NCBI GenBank assembly: GCA_964462985.1 | Contig: CAYXAA010000024.1 | Location: 1 to 64,000 of the forward strand | DNA: 64,000 nucleotides | Direction: 5' to 3' | DNA from: CAYXAA01 sp964462985 | Lineage (GTDB): Bacteria; Pseudomonadota; Alphaproteobacteria; Rhizobiales; Stappiaceae | Shown: positions 33,483 through 41,988 of the stretch, in pieces | How the letters are laid out: the number at the start of each line of letters is the position of its first letter | Position numbering within the stretch: the first letter of the stretch is position 1 | The notes under the pieces: model-generated | Database searches by the model: none | The model's input: the letters and a program-made list of their open reading frames with translations, nothing else | What the model was told of the DNA's origin: nothing | Translations under genes and position numbers: made by a program

Positions 33483-33838
33483 CGGCCGCCGGAGGCTGCC
33501 GCTGCGACGATCGACGATAGCGGAGCTGCCTGAACGGCCCGCGGCGCGAAGTCGAATATGGATGGGAAGGCTCCGCCACCACAGCGAAGGCTGACCCTGA
33601 CTTGCCGATATCGGAGTTGTCGGCTCGTTCTTCAGTTCCCAGCCGGCACTAGAAGACGCAGGCAGGGCCCTCCGGGCCCTTTCGCTGTCGCTTCCAAGGC
33701 CGCATTGCCGAAGACAGCGCCGCTGGTAAGTGCAAGATTGCGCGCATCTGCGAAATTCAGTTCATCGGCTCAAGGGTTTCTCAAACTCTCTTTGCGAGGC
33801 TTGTCCGATTGCGATCGCGTCGGCGCCGGAGGGACTCA
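33483..33838. other. intergenic region after comM with a possible terminator
   Basis: 356 bp without a recognisable gene. A hairpin of AGGGCCC and GGGCCCT with a three-base loop, followed by TTTC, lies at 33664-33680 and may end the comM transcript, although the U run is short. The last 40 bp carry the ribosome site GGAGGG of the kinase gene. Nothing else was seen. Confidence 0.4.
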
Positions 33839-36118
33839 TTGGACGGTAGCAGCAAGGGTGCGAGCCTGAAGCAGGACATCGGTGCGCAAAGGAGCGATGA
33901 CGACCCGGCACGGTCCTCTTCCCAATCTTCCCCTATGCCTCGACGCCGTGCAGTCGGCCGGGAAGCAACCGCGCTCGCCCTCGCGGCGGGCGGGACCGCG
34001 ACCGGAACCCTGCTTGCCTTCACCCTGATCGACGGCTCACCCTCCGCCAGGATACTTGCCGTGGCGATCGCTTTCCTGGCCGGAGCGCTGGCCGCGTGGC
34101 GGCTGACCGGAGGTGATCTCGTTCGGGCACTTGCATCGCGGCGCGATCTCGTCGCGGAGTGTGACCGGTTGCGCCGAGACCGAGAAGTGCTGGAAGACCG
34201 ACTCTGGGAACTCAAGGAGGCCGAGGAACGCCATCGCAGCGTTCTCGACACGCTTGGAGACGTCGTAATCCGCCGGCGCGACACCGGCGAAGTCACCTAT
34301 CTCAATGACGCGGCAATGCGGATCTTCCCCGCGGATGTGGCGCCTGTGGTGGGGCGACCGCTGCCACTGCCCCTCAGCGCCGCCGCTGCACCCGACGCGG
34401 ACGGCCGCTTCGCCGATCTGCTGCTGGAGACGGTGGACGGTCCGCGCTGGTTCTCGCGCATCGATGCGAACGCGCGCGATCCCGACGGCCGTCCGGTGCT
34501 GCAGACCATACTGCGCGACGTCACCGAACGGCGTGCCGCCGAGGAGGGGCTCGTTGCCGCCCGCAATATCGCGGAGAATGCGAATGCCGCGAAGAGCCGC
34601 TTTCTGGCCATGGTGAGTCACGAGATCCGGACGCCGCTGAATGGCATACTGGGGATGGCCCGTCTCCTGCGCGATACGCGGCTTTCGGCCGAACAGCGCT
34701 CCTATGCCGATGCGGTTCTGAGTTCCGGCGAGGTGTTGCTGCTTCTGATCGACGAGGTGCTCGATTTTTCCAAGGTCGAGGCGGGCCGGCTTGACCTTTC
34801 GCCGGCACCCACCGACATCAGGGCGCTTGTCGAGGGCGTTGTCGAACTTCTTGCCCCTCGCGCCCAGGCCAAGGGCCTCGAGATCGCCGGGCGGATCCAA
34901 GCGGCGGTCCCGCTGCAGGTTGTCGTCGACGGCACGCGTCTGCGTCAGGTCCTGTTCAACCTGGCCGGCAATGGATTGAAGTTCACCGAGACCGGCGGTG
35001 TCGCGATCGAGGTAGAGGCGCGGCAGGGACCGGACGACGGGTCCGTCGAGCTCGACATCGCGGTTCGCGACACGGGTATCGGCTTCTCGCCCGAGGAGGC
35101 CGACAGGCTGTTCCGTGAGTTCGAACAGATCGACCATGGCCCCGCCCGTCGCTACGGCGGGACCGGACTGGGTCTCGCCATTTCGCAGCGTCTGGTCGCC
35201 CTGATGGGCGGAGCCGTTACCGCGAGTGCGGCGCCCGGGGCCGGCGCCGTCTTTCGCGTTGTGCTGCCGGTGACCGTCGCCGGCGCCAAATCCCCGGTTC
35301 GGACGAAAGCAGCCATCTCGGGCAAGCAAGTCGTGCTCGTCTCCTCCGGCAAGATCGAAGCACCGCTTCTTGCCGCCCAACTCCTCGAAGCAGGTCTTCG
35401 GGCCGATATCTGTGCACCAGGCGATCCTCGACTGACCGATCTGCTTGCCGTTTCCGATCTGGTCCTTCTTGACCACGGCAGCGTCGCGGACGCCGCCGGC
35501 TGGCTTGCCGCCGCCCGCGTCGCCGGTCTTGCTGCGCCCGCAGGCGTGCTGCTTACACCCAACGAGCGCGATCGCCTGCCACGCCTTCGGGAGGCCGGAT
35601 TCGATTCCTACCTTGTGCGCCCGGTCCGCGGTGCTTCCCTCATGCGCATCGTAACGGCCCTTCTCGACCCCCATCGACCCTCGGCGGTCTGGGACGAAAT
35701 TGAGGATTCGGCTCAGGACGAAGCGGCAGCGGCCAACCAGGCATCGAGGCCGCTCCGAGTCCTCGTTGCCGAGGACAACGACATCAATCGCCTGTTGACG
35801 GAAGCGCTGCTGCGCAAGCTCGGCCACGAGCCTGCCGTCGTCGCCGACGGTGAGCAGGCGCTCGAGGCCGCTGCAACTGGACCGTTCGACGCCGTACTGA
35901 TGGACCTGCACATGCCCGGCATCGACGGTACCGCCACCATCGCCCGCCTGCGCGAGCTCGAATGCCGACTCGATTGGCCGCGGACCCCGATCATTGCCGT
36001 AACCGCCGACATCATGTCCGACGCCCATGATCGCGCGCTCGCTGCCGGAGCCGACCTCGTGCTGACGAAGCCGCTTCATCCGGAACGGTTGAAGCATACC
36101 CTGATGCGGCTCGTCTGA
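33839..36118 (+). CDS. hybrid sensor histidine kinase with PAS domain and two receiver-like domains
   Basis: A 759-residue membrane-bound kinase. Two membrane helices (ALALAAGGTATGTLLAFTLI and RILAVAIAFLAGALAAWRL) with almost no periplasmic loop, then a PAS domain (RSVLDTLGDVVIRRRDTGEVTYLNDAAMRIFP), HisKA with phospho-acceptor His261 in FLAMVSHEIRTPLNG, HATPase with N, G1 and G2 boxes (LFNLAGNGLKF, DTGIGFS, YGGTGLGLAI), a degenerate receiver, and a true C-terminal receiver with Asp689 in VLMDLHMPGIDG and Lys in TKPL. The first receiver (SDLVLLDHGSVADAAGWLAAAR) has lost the normal acid pocket. Start at TTG 33839, six bases after GGAGGG; ATG 33935 has no ribosome site. Signal and target are unknown; no response regulator adjoins. 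Confidence 0.9.
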   Translation: MDGSSKGASLKQDIGAQRSDDDPARSSSQSSPMPRRRAVGREATALALAAGGTATGTLLAFTLIDGSPSARILAVAIAFLAGALAAWRLTGGDLVRALASRRDLVAECDRLRRDREVLEDRLWELKEAEERHRSVLDTLGDVVIRRRDTGEVTYLNDAAMRIFPADVAPVVGRPLPLPLSAAAAPDADGRFADLLLETVDGPRWFSRIDANARDPDGRPVLQTILRDVTERRAAEEGLVAARNIAENANAAKSRFLAMVSHEIRTPLNGILGMARLLRDTRLSAEQRSYADAVLSSGEVLLLLIDEVLDFSKVEAGRLDLSPAPTDIRALVEGVVELLAPRAQAKGLEIAGRIQAAVPLQVVVDGTRLRQVLFNLAGNGLKFTETGGVAIEVEARQGPDDGSVELDIAVRDTGIGFSPEEADRLFREFEQIDHGPARRYGGTGLGLAISQRLVALMGGAVTASAAPGAGAVFRVVLPVTVAGAKSPVRTKAAISGKQVVLVSSGKIEAPLLAAQLLEAGLRADICAPGDPRLTDLLAVSDLVLLDHGSVADAAGWLAAARVAGLAAPAGVLLTPNERDRLPRLREAGFDSYLVRPVRGASLMRIVTALLDPHRPSAVWDEIEDSAQDEAAAANQASRPLRVLVAEDNDINRLLTEALLRKLGHEPAVVADGEQALEAAATGPFDAVLMDLHMPGIDGTATIARLRELECRLDWPRTPIIAVTADIMSDAHDRALAAGADLVLTKPLHPERLKHTLMRLV

Positions 36119-36353
36119 TTTTCCCCACTGCCTGCGTCGTTTTGCATTGCAAAATCAAACGACTTCAGATTGTCACGCACCAGTTGGAAAAGTATGCTCT
36201 ACGACGGCCCAGAATTGCGCCGTTACGGGGCGGGCCTATCTACCTTGCGGGTGCACGGCGAGGCATGCCGGATAATCAAGCTGATTCGGTTGCCGCTGTG
36301 CTAAGAGGTCCAGAGACGCCGGCCAGACCGGCGCGAACACGGGGAGAGGGCGC

Positions 36354-37304
36354 GTGAGAGCCATGCCGGGGCCGGGGTTGCTGTCGCCGCGCAACCTTGT
36401 TCGGAAGTTCGTGCCGATTTCCCGCGCGGGTGGTGCGATCAACGGCTGGCTGCCCGGCGCGCGCCTGCGCCCGACGACGCCGGCATTCTCCTCGCTCGGC
36501 CGGATTGGCCCGCTTGAGGTTCGGCTCGCCCGGACGGCGCAGGAGATCAAGCGCGCGCAGCAACTGCGCTATCACGTCTTCTACGAGGAGATGTCGGCGA
36601 TTGCCGACGCGCAGACCCAGGCGCTACGGCGCGATTTCGACGCTTTCGATGCCGTCTGCGATCACATGCTCGTCGTCGATCACGATCTTACCCGGCGGAC
36701 CAAGCCGTTCGCGCGCAAGAAGCCGGAGGTGGTCGGCACCTACCGGCTGCTCCGCCAGGAGGTGGCCGATCGCCACGGCGGCTTCTATTCGGCAAGCGAG
36801 TACGAGATCCAGCCGCTGGTCGATGCCAATCCGGGGCTGCGGTTCCTTGAACTCGGCCGCTCCTGTGTGCTGAAGCCCTACCGCAACAAGCGAACCGTCG
36901 AGCTGCTATGGCACGGCATCTGGAGTTACGTCCTCATGCATGGCGTCGACGTGATGATCGGCTGCGCCTCGATTGAAGGTACTGATCCCGACCGGCTGGC
37001 CTTGCAGCTGTCGTTCCTGCACCATTTTGCCCGGGCCCCCGAGCCCTGGCGGGTCCGGGCGCTCGATGGGCGCTTCGTTGACATGAACCGTCTGCCGAAG
37101 GAGACAGTTGACCAGCGCGCCGCCCTGCGCGAGTTGCCGCCGCTGATCAAGGGCTATCTTCGCCTCGGTGCCTATATCGGCGACGGCGCGGTGATCGATC
37201 ACCAGTTCGGTACAACCGACGTCCTGATCATTATCCCGGTCTCGGCGTTGAACAGCCGCTATGTCAATTACTACGGTGCCGACGCCAGCCGCTATGCGTC
37301 TTGA
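36354..37304 (+). CDS. olsB: L-ornithine N-alpha-acyltransferase OlsB (GNAT fold)
   Basis: A 316-residue acyl-ACP-dependent acyltransferase that makes lyso-ornithine lipid, the first step to phosphate-free ornithine lipids. Seen: LEVRLARTAQEIKRAQQLRYHVFYEEMSAIAD, RDFDAFDAVCDHMLVVDHDL, VGTYRLLRQEVADRHGGFYSASEYEIQPLV, FLELGRSCVLKPYRNKRTVELLWHGIWSYVLMHGVDVMIGCASIEGTDPD, all typical of OlsB. The GTG start follows GGGGAGAGGG. OlsA, the second acyltransferase, is not adjacent. In rhizobia ornithine lipids accumulate under phosphate limitation; no Pho box was recognised upstream. Confidence 0.9.
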   Translation: MRAMPGPGLLSPRNLVRKFVPISRAGGAINGWLPGARLRPTTPAFSSLGRIGPLEVRLARTAQEIKRAQQLRYHVFYEEMSAIADAQTQALRRDFDAFDAVCDHMLVVDHDLTRRTKPFARKKPEVVGTYRLLRQEVADRHGGFYSASEYEIQPLVDANPGLRFLELGRSCVLKPYRNKRTVELLWHGIWSYVLMHGVDVMIGCASIEGTDPDRLALQLSFLHHFARAPEPWRVRALDGRFVDMNRLPKETVDQRAALRELPPLIKGYLRLGAYIGDGAVIDHQFGTTDVLIIIPVSALNSRYVNYYGADASRYAS

Positions 37305-37380
37305 TGGCTACGCGTCCTGACGCCTGAGCCCAACCGGCCCGCCAGGGGCGCGCCGCTCAAGCGATGGGTCAAGTTCGACG

Positions 37381-37683
37381 TCAGGGCTGCGGCCCTTCGT
37401 ATCCCTCCACGATCACCAGCTCGGCGACGGATACCGGTTTTCTGTGTGCAACGGCCCTGGAATATTCCGGTGAGCGGTAGCACTCGAGCGCCTTCTCGAA
37501 GCTGTCGAATTCGATGACGACGTTGCGCGCTCGCGCTTGGCCTTCCAAGGCCTCGTAGCGTCCGCCGCGAGCCAGGAAACGCGCGCCGTACTTGCGGAAG
37601 GCTTCGGCGGCGGCGCCCACATAGGCCTTGTAGGCCTCGGGGTCGTTAACGTCGACCCGCGCGATCCAGTATCCCTTGGCCAT
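37381..37683 (-). CDS. DUF1330 protein
   Basis: A 100-residue ferredoxin-like protein. AKGYWIARVDVNDPEAYKAYVGAAAEAFRKYGARFLARGGRYEALEGQARARNVVIEFDSFEKALECYRSPEYSRAVAHRK is the DUF1330 pattern, with the near-invariant FLARGG and YRSPEY blocks. Function unknown. Start at MAKGYW, with GGAGGAATC before it. It stands alone against the direction of its neighbours. Confidence 0.9.
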   Translation of the reverse strand: MAKGYWIARVDVNDPEAYKAYVGAAAEAFRKYGARFLARGGRYEALEGQARARNVVIEFDSFEKALECYRSPEYSRAVAHRKPVSVAELVIVEGYEGPQP

Positions 37684-37931
37684 GATTCCTCCACTCCATC
37701 GATCCTCAACCAGTATCCGGCGACACGATCCGGCACCAGCCCCGATTTGCCACGCCGGCATTTCGATCTGCATATAGGCTAGCAGCGGAAATGTGTTGGG
37801 CGGCACAGATTCTCGGCTCGAGCCGCGCAACGGTCGGGACCATGGCGCCTTGAGCGCAGCACGGCAGCACTTGATGTGCGCCCGTTCGGTTGGTGAAGGT
37901 CGCGACGGGCGGATCTGGAGGAGTTTGCAGG

Positions 37932-38693
37932 ATGGCGGAATTCGTCTGGCTACAGAAAGGCGACAGGCTTCCGGCAGTGGCTGTCGCCCAGCTTCTATTG
38001 AAGCGCAGCGGTCATGGCCTGGTGATCGACGGCATCTTTGGCGACAAAACCGACCAGGCCGTCCGAGCATTCCAGCGCGAGCGCAACCTTGCCGTTGACG
38101 GCATTATCGGCGAACAGACCTGGCCCCGGCTGGATGCCCATGAGCGGCTGCAGATCATCGATTGCATCGACGTGTTCGACCCGGACCTGTTCCGAATGGA
38201 AGTCCGCGACCTGACCCGGTCTGGAGCCCGGCCGATCACGATCGGCGGCATGTGCAACGGTATCGAGCAGGCGATTCAAGAGGTGCGGCGTGTGGCAAGC
38301 AATCTGTTCCTGCTGCGCTTCCACGGTCACGGGGCTCCGGGCGCTGCCGGCGTCTCCGACGGCCACGGCGATTTCGAGGATCATTCGACCTTTCGCAACG
38401 ATGCGGCCACGCGCGCCGCGCTCGCTGGCCTTAGGGGATGCTTCGGTCCCTATGGCTGCATCCAGTTCATGCACTGCAATGTTGCCCAGGGCCGCGACGG
38501 TCTTGCCTTCCTGCGGATGGTGGTCGACTACACCGGCGTTCCCGCGTCCGCCGGAATTCAGACGCAGTTCGGCGGCGGATTGCGCAAGACTGTGCGGTTT
38601 GAAGGTCCGACCAGGACTGTATGTCCGAACGAGATGACCCTGCCGATTTGGTCGCGGACGCTGCCGGAGTTTGTCGGCATGTCCGTTGTGTAG
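37932..38693 (+). CDS. peptidoglycan-binding domain joined to a His/Cys, caspase-fold-like domain
   Basis: A 253-residue protein without signal peptide or membrane helix. Residues about 10-65 are a PG_binding_1 repeat (VAVAQLLLKRSGHGLVIDGIFGDKTDQAVRAFQRERNLAVDGIIGEQTW). The C-terminal part has LFLLRFHGHGAPGAAG (His131, His133), a helix, and CIQFMHCNVAQGRDGLAFLRMVVDYTGVPASAG with Cys182. This strand-H-G-H-G, strand-CN-A-G-G order resembles the DUF4347/caspase-like folds, where a His and a Cys end neighbouring strands. Whether it is a peptidase is unproven. GGAGGAG precedes the ATG. The PBP1A gene follows 187 bp later. Confidence 0.6.
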   Translation: MAEFVWLQKGDRLPAVAVAQLLLKRSGHGLVIDGIFGDKTDQAVRAFQRERNLAVDGIIGEQTWPRLDAHERLQIIDCIDVFDPDLFRMEVRDLTRSGARPITIGGMCNGIEQAIQEVRRVASNLFLLRFHGHGAPGAAGVSDGHGDFEDHSTFRNDAATRAALAGLRGCFGPYGCIQFMHCNVAQGRDGLAFLRMVVDYTGVPASAGIQTQFGGGLRKTVRFEGPTRTVCPNEMTLPIWSRTLPEFVGMSVV

Positions 38694-38880
38694 ATCCCGC
38701 CACTGGATTGTTCCGGACGCAGAACGGGCCGAGCGTCAGGAACCGTAACTCCTTAAGTCCATTTCATTTCCGGGAAGCGGTTCGCGCTTAACGCGGTCTT
38801 AAAGAGCACGGTCGCAAGGTTCCGCCGGGAGCAACCGGGCGTTTACCGCGCCCGCCCGTCGGGATGTGTATCGAGGACCC

Positions 38881-41037
38881 ATGGCACGGCGCCCCCAGAA
38901 CAAGAGGCGAATCGAACCGCGTCTTGGCGGCGCGTCGGCCGCGCTTGAGTTGGGATTGACGCCCAACGACCGCCCATCCGGCCCGCGGCGGGCGGCTTCC
39001 GGCGCCAAGCAGAAGGGCAAGCCATCGCCTGCAGGGCCGGCTCGGCGTAGCCGAAGGCGAAGCAAAAAGCGCAAGCGCAGGCCGGGTCTTGCTCGCCGCT
39101 TCGGCGCGTTGCTGCGCCGCGGGCTCTACTGGGGCACTGTTCTCGGCATCTGGGGACTTGTGGCGGTAGTTGGCGTCCTTGGCTATTATGCCGCGCACCT
39201 GCCGCCGACCTCGGAATGGCAGGTTCCCAAGCGCCCCCCCAACGTCAAGATCGTTTCTGCATCGGGCCAGCTGCTCGCGAATCGTGGCGACACTGGTGGT
39301 GAGGCCGTGCGTCTTGAACAACTTCCGCCTTATCTGCCCGAGGCGGTGATCGCGATCGAGGATCGCCGCTTTCGATCGCATTTCGGCCTGGACCCAATTG
39401 GCCTCGCCCGTGCGGTCGTGGTCAACCTTGCTTCCGGTCATCTCGTCCAGGGCGGATCGACGCTGACCCAGCAACTTGCCAAGAATCTGTTCCTGGAGCC
39501 GGAGCGCACCATCCGCCGCAAGATGCAGGAACTGGTGCTGTCATTGTGGCTGGAAGCGAAATATTCCAAGGACGAGATCCTGGAAATGTATCTCAACCGG
39601 GTCTACCTCGGAGGCGGTGCCTACGGCGTCGACGCCGCTGCAAGGCGCTATTTCGGCAAATCGGCCCGCCTGGTGACGCTGGCGGAAGCCGCAACCCTCG
39701 CCGGGCTGCTCAAGGCGCCGTCGCGCTATTCGCCGCTCAACAATCCAGAACTCGCCGAAGAACGCGCGCAAACGGTGCTCGCCGCCATGCACGAGACGGG
39801 CGTGATCTCGGCGGATGAGGCCAAGGCCGCGCTCGCTTCTCCGGCCCAAGTCGTCACCCGGCATACCTCGGCGAGTGAGAATTATGTCGCCGACTGGGTG
39901 ATGGAGCTCTTGCCGAGCTTCATCGGCTCCATCGATGAGGACATAGTGGTTGACACCACCATCGATCCGGAGATGCAGCGTACCGCCGAAGCCGCCCTGC
40001 GCCAGGCGCTCGCGGAGCACGGCAGCGAGTATGGCGTCCGTCAGGGAGCGGTCGTCACCCTCGACACCTCCGGTGCCGTGAAGGCCCTGGTCGGAGGGCG
40101 CGACTACGCCAAAAGCCAATTCAATCGCGCTGTTCATGCCAAGCGCCAGCCGGGCTCGGCATTCAAGCCTTTTGTCTTCCTCGCCGCATTGGAACGCGGC
40201 CTGAAGCCGTCAACTCGACGCATTGACGAACCGGTCCGTATCGGCGGATGGGCACCGAGGAACTACACCGGCAAATATCACGGTCCCGTGTCTCTCACAG
40301 AGGCGCTCAGCCTGTCGCTCAACACGGTTGCGGCCAGGCTTGCTCACGAGGTCGGCGTCGGAACCGTGATCCGGACCGCCAAGCGACTCGGCATCGTTTC
40401 GCCGTTGACCAAGAACCTGTCGATTGCGCTCGGCACCTCGGAGGTGACGCCACTCGAACTCGCGGCCGCCTATGTGCCCTTCTCCAATGGCGGCTACGGC
40501 GTTGTCCCGCATGTAATCCGCAGCATCCGTACCGTCGGCGGAAAGGTGCTTTACGCCCGCAGGGGTGATGGGCCAGGGCGGGTCATCGATCCGGATGCGC
40601 TCGGTGCGATGAACCTGATGATGGCAGAGACCCTCGAAACCGGCACCGGCCGCAAGGCGCGACTCCCGGGCCGTCCGGCCGGTGGCAAGACCGGAACCAG
40701 CCAGGATTTCCGCGACGGCTGGTTCATCGGTTATACCGGCAATCTGACGACGGCCGTCTGGCTCGGCAACGACGACAATTCGCCGACAAAGCGCGCGACC
40801 GGTGGCTCGCTGCCGGCAGAGATCTGGCAGACAGTGATGATGGCGGACCACGCCGGGTTGCCCGTGGTCGCTCTGCCGGGCATCACGCCGCGTCCTGTGC
40901 AGATGGCGACGCCGTCCGCTGAAAGCGGTTCTCGGGGGCCCCCCGTCGATGCCGGGGACAACGGTCGGCCGATTCCTCCGCCCCCGGGCGGGGGTACCGG
41001 TCCGCTCAATCTGCTGGAGCGCATTTTCGGCGGGTAG
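38881..41037 (+). CDS. bifunctional penicillin-binding protein 1A
   Basis: A 718-residue cell-wall synthase. A basic cytoplasmic tail of about 70 residues (RRSRRRSKKRKRRPG) precedes one membrane helix (YWGTVLGIWGLVAVVGVLGYYAA). The glycosyltransferase-51 domain has the catalytic Glu160 in AVIAIEDRRFRSHFG, plus QGGSTLTQQLAKNLFL and RRKMQELVLSLWLEAKYSKDEILEMYLNRVYLGGGAYGV. The transpeptidase domain has Ser426 in PGSAFKPF, an SLN motif (SLSLNTVA) and Lys603 in GGKTGTSQDFRDGWFIGYTG. A Pro/Gly-rich tail closes it. Start at MARRPQNKRR after GAGG. Confidence 0.94.
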   Translation: MARRPQNKRRIEPRLGGASAALELGLTPNDRPSGPRRAASGAKQKGKPSPAGPARRSRRRSKKRKRRPGLARRFGALLRRGLYWGTVLGIWGLVAVVGVLGYYAAHLPPTSEWQVPKRPPNVKIVSASGQLLANRGDTGGEAVRLEQLPPYLPEAVIAIEDRRFRSHFGLDPIGLARAVVVNLASGHLVQGGSTLTQQLAKNLFLEPERTIRRKMQELVLSLWLEAKYSKDEILEMYLNRVYLGGGAYGVDAAARRYFGKSARLVTLAEAATLAGLLKAPSRYSPLNNPELAEERAQTVLAAMHETGVISADEAKAALASPAQVVTRHTSASENYVADWVMELLPSFIGSIDEDIVVDTTIDPEMQRTAEAALRQALAEHGSEYGVRQGAVVTLDTSGAVKALVGGRDYAKSQFNRAVHAKRQPGSAFKPFVFLAALERGLKPSTRRIDEPVRIGGWAPRNYTGKYHGPVSLTEALSLSLNTVAARLAHEVGVGTVIRTAKRLGIVSPLTKNLSIALGTSEVTPLELAAAYVPFSNGGYGVVPHVIRSIRTVGGKVLYARRGDGPGRVIDPDALGAMNLMMAETLETGTGRKARLPGRPAGGKTGTSQDFRDGWFIGYTGNLTTAVWLGNDDNSPTKRATGGSLPAEIWQTVMMADHAGLPVVALPGITPRPVQMATPSAESGSRGPPVDAGDNGRPIPPPPGGGTGPLNLLERIFGG

Positions 41038-41121
41038 AGCGAACGTCCATTGGTCGCGAATCCGCCATCCGGCTTCGCACGGCCGCTTGGCCTTGCCGAC
41101 GGCGCGGACTAAAACCGGGCG

Positions 41122-41988
41122 ATGACCACCGTTTCTTCAGCCTTGGCGGAGGCAGTTCGCGCTGCCGACCTGCCGACCTTCGAACCCGGTTCCGTCTGGC
41201 TCGCCGGCGCAGGCCCCGGCGACCCAGGGCTGGCCACGCTCCACGTCCTCAACGGCCTCGCCCAGGCCGACGTCGTGGTCCATGACGCGCTGGTCGACAC
41301 AGCCGTGCTTGCCTTTGCGCGTGAAGGCGCCGAGCTCGAGTACGCCGGCAAGCGCGGCGGCAAGCCGAGCCCGACCCAGCGCGACATCACGCTGAAGCTG
41401 ATCGAGCACGCCCGTGCGGGAAAGCGCGTCCTCCGACTCAAGGGTGGCGATCCCTTCGTCTTCGGCCGCGGCGGCGAGGAAGCTCTGGGGTTGGTCGCTG
41501 CCGGGATCCCTTTTCGTATCATCCCCGGCGTTACTGCGGGAATCGGCGGACTCGCCTACGCCGGCATTCCGGCGACCGACCGTCACACCAACCAGGTTGT
41601 TACCTTCCTCACCGGACATGACCAGACAGGTCGGGCACCGTCGACGATCGACTGGGCCGCGATTGCCAAGGGGTCGCCCGTCATCGTCCTGTATATGGCG
41701 ATGAAGCACCTCGCTCATATCGCTGCCGAACTGATCGCCGGGGGACGGGCGGTGGACGAACCCGTGGCCATTGTCTGCAATGCCTGCCTTGCCGACCAGA
41801 AGGTTCTTGAAACGACGCTCGGCCGCGCCGCCGAGGATGCCGCCCGGGCCGCATTGGAACCGCCGGCGATCATTTGCATCGGCGAAGTGGTTCGGCTGCG
41901 GGCCGGGCTCGACTGGTTGGGAGCGCTGAGCGGTCGCAAGCTCGACCCCGATCCGTTGAAGCTCGGGCAGTCGGCGGAGGCTGGATGA
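41122..41988 (+). CDS. cobA: uroporphyrinogen-III C-methyltransferase
   Basis: A 288-residue SUMT, methylating uroporphyrinogen III at C2 and C7 to precorrin-2 with S-adenosylmethionine. Motifs: VWLAGAGPGDPGLATLHVLNGLAQADVVVHDALV, GKRGGKPSPTQRDI, VLRLKGGDPFVFGRGGEEALGL, IPFRIIPGVTAGIGGLAYAGIPATDRHTNQVVTFLTGHD. It lies at the entry of the corrin pathway and overlaps cobB by ATGA. It converges on the larger cob operon. Confidence 0.96.
   Translation: MTTVSSALAEAVRAADLPTFEPGSVWLAGAGPGDPGLATLHVLNGLAQADVVVHDALVDTAVLAFAREGAELEYAGKRGGKPSPTQRDITLKLIEHARAGKRVLRLKGGDPFVFGRGGEEALGLVAAGIPFRIIPGVTAGIGGLAYAGIPATDRHTNQVVTFLTGHDQTGRAPSTIDWAAIAKGSPVIVLYMAMKHLAHIAAELIAGGRAVDEPVAIVCNACLADQKVLETTLGRAAEDAARAALEPPAIICIGEVVRLRAGLDWLGALSGRKLDPDPLKLGQSAEAG

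Noticed and set aside
34037..36097. 686-codon open frame antisense to the hybrid kinase gene
   Set aside because: It mirrors the codon structure of a gene with unmistakable kinase domains; long antisense frames are common in GC-rich DNA and the product has no recognisable domain.
36138..36166. GTCG...CGAC hairpin with TTTTGC/GCAAAA after the kinase gene, considered as a terminator
   Set aside because: The stem is AT-rich with a bulge and no T run follows; too weak to list.
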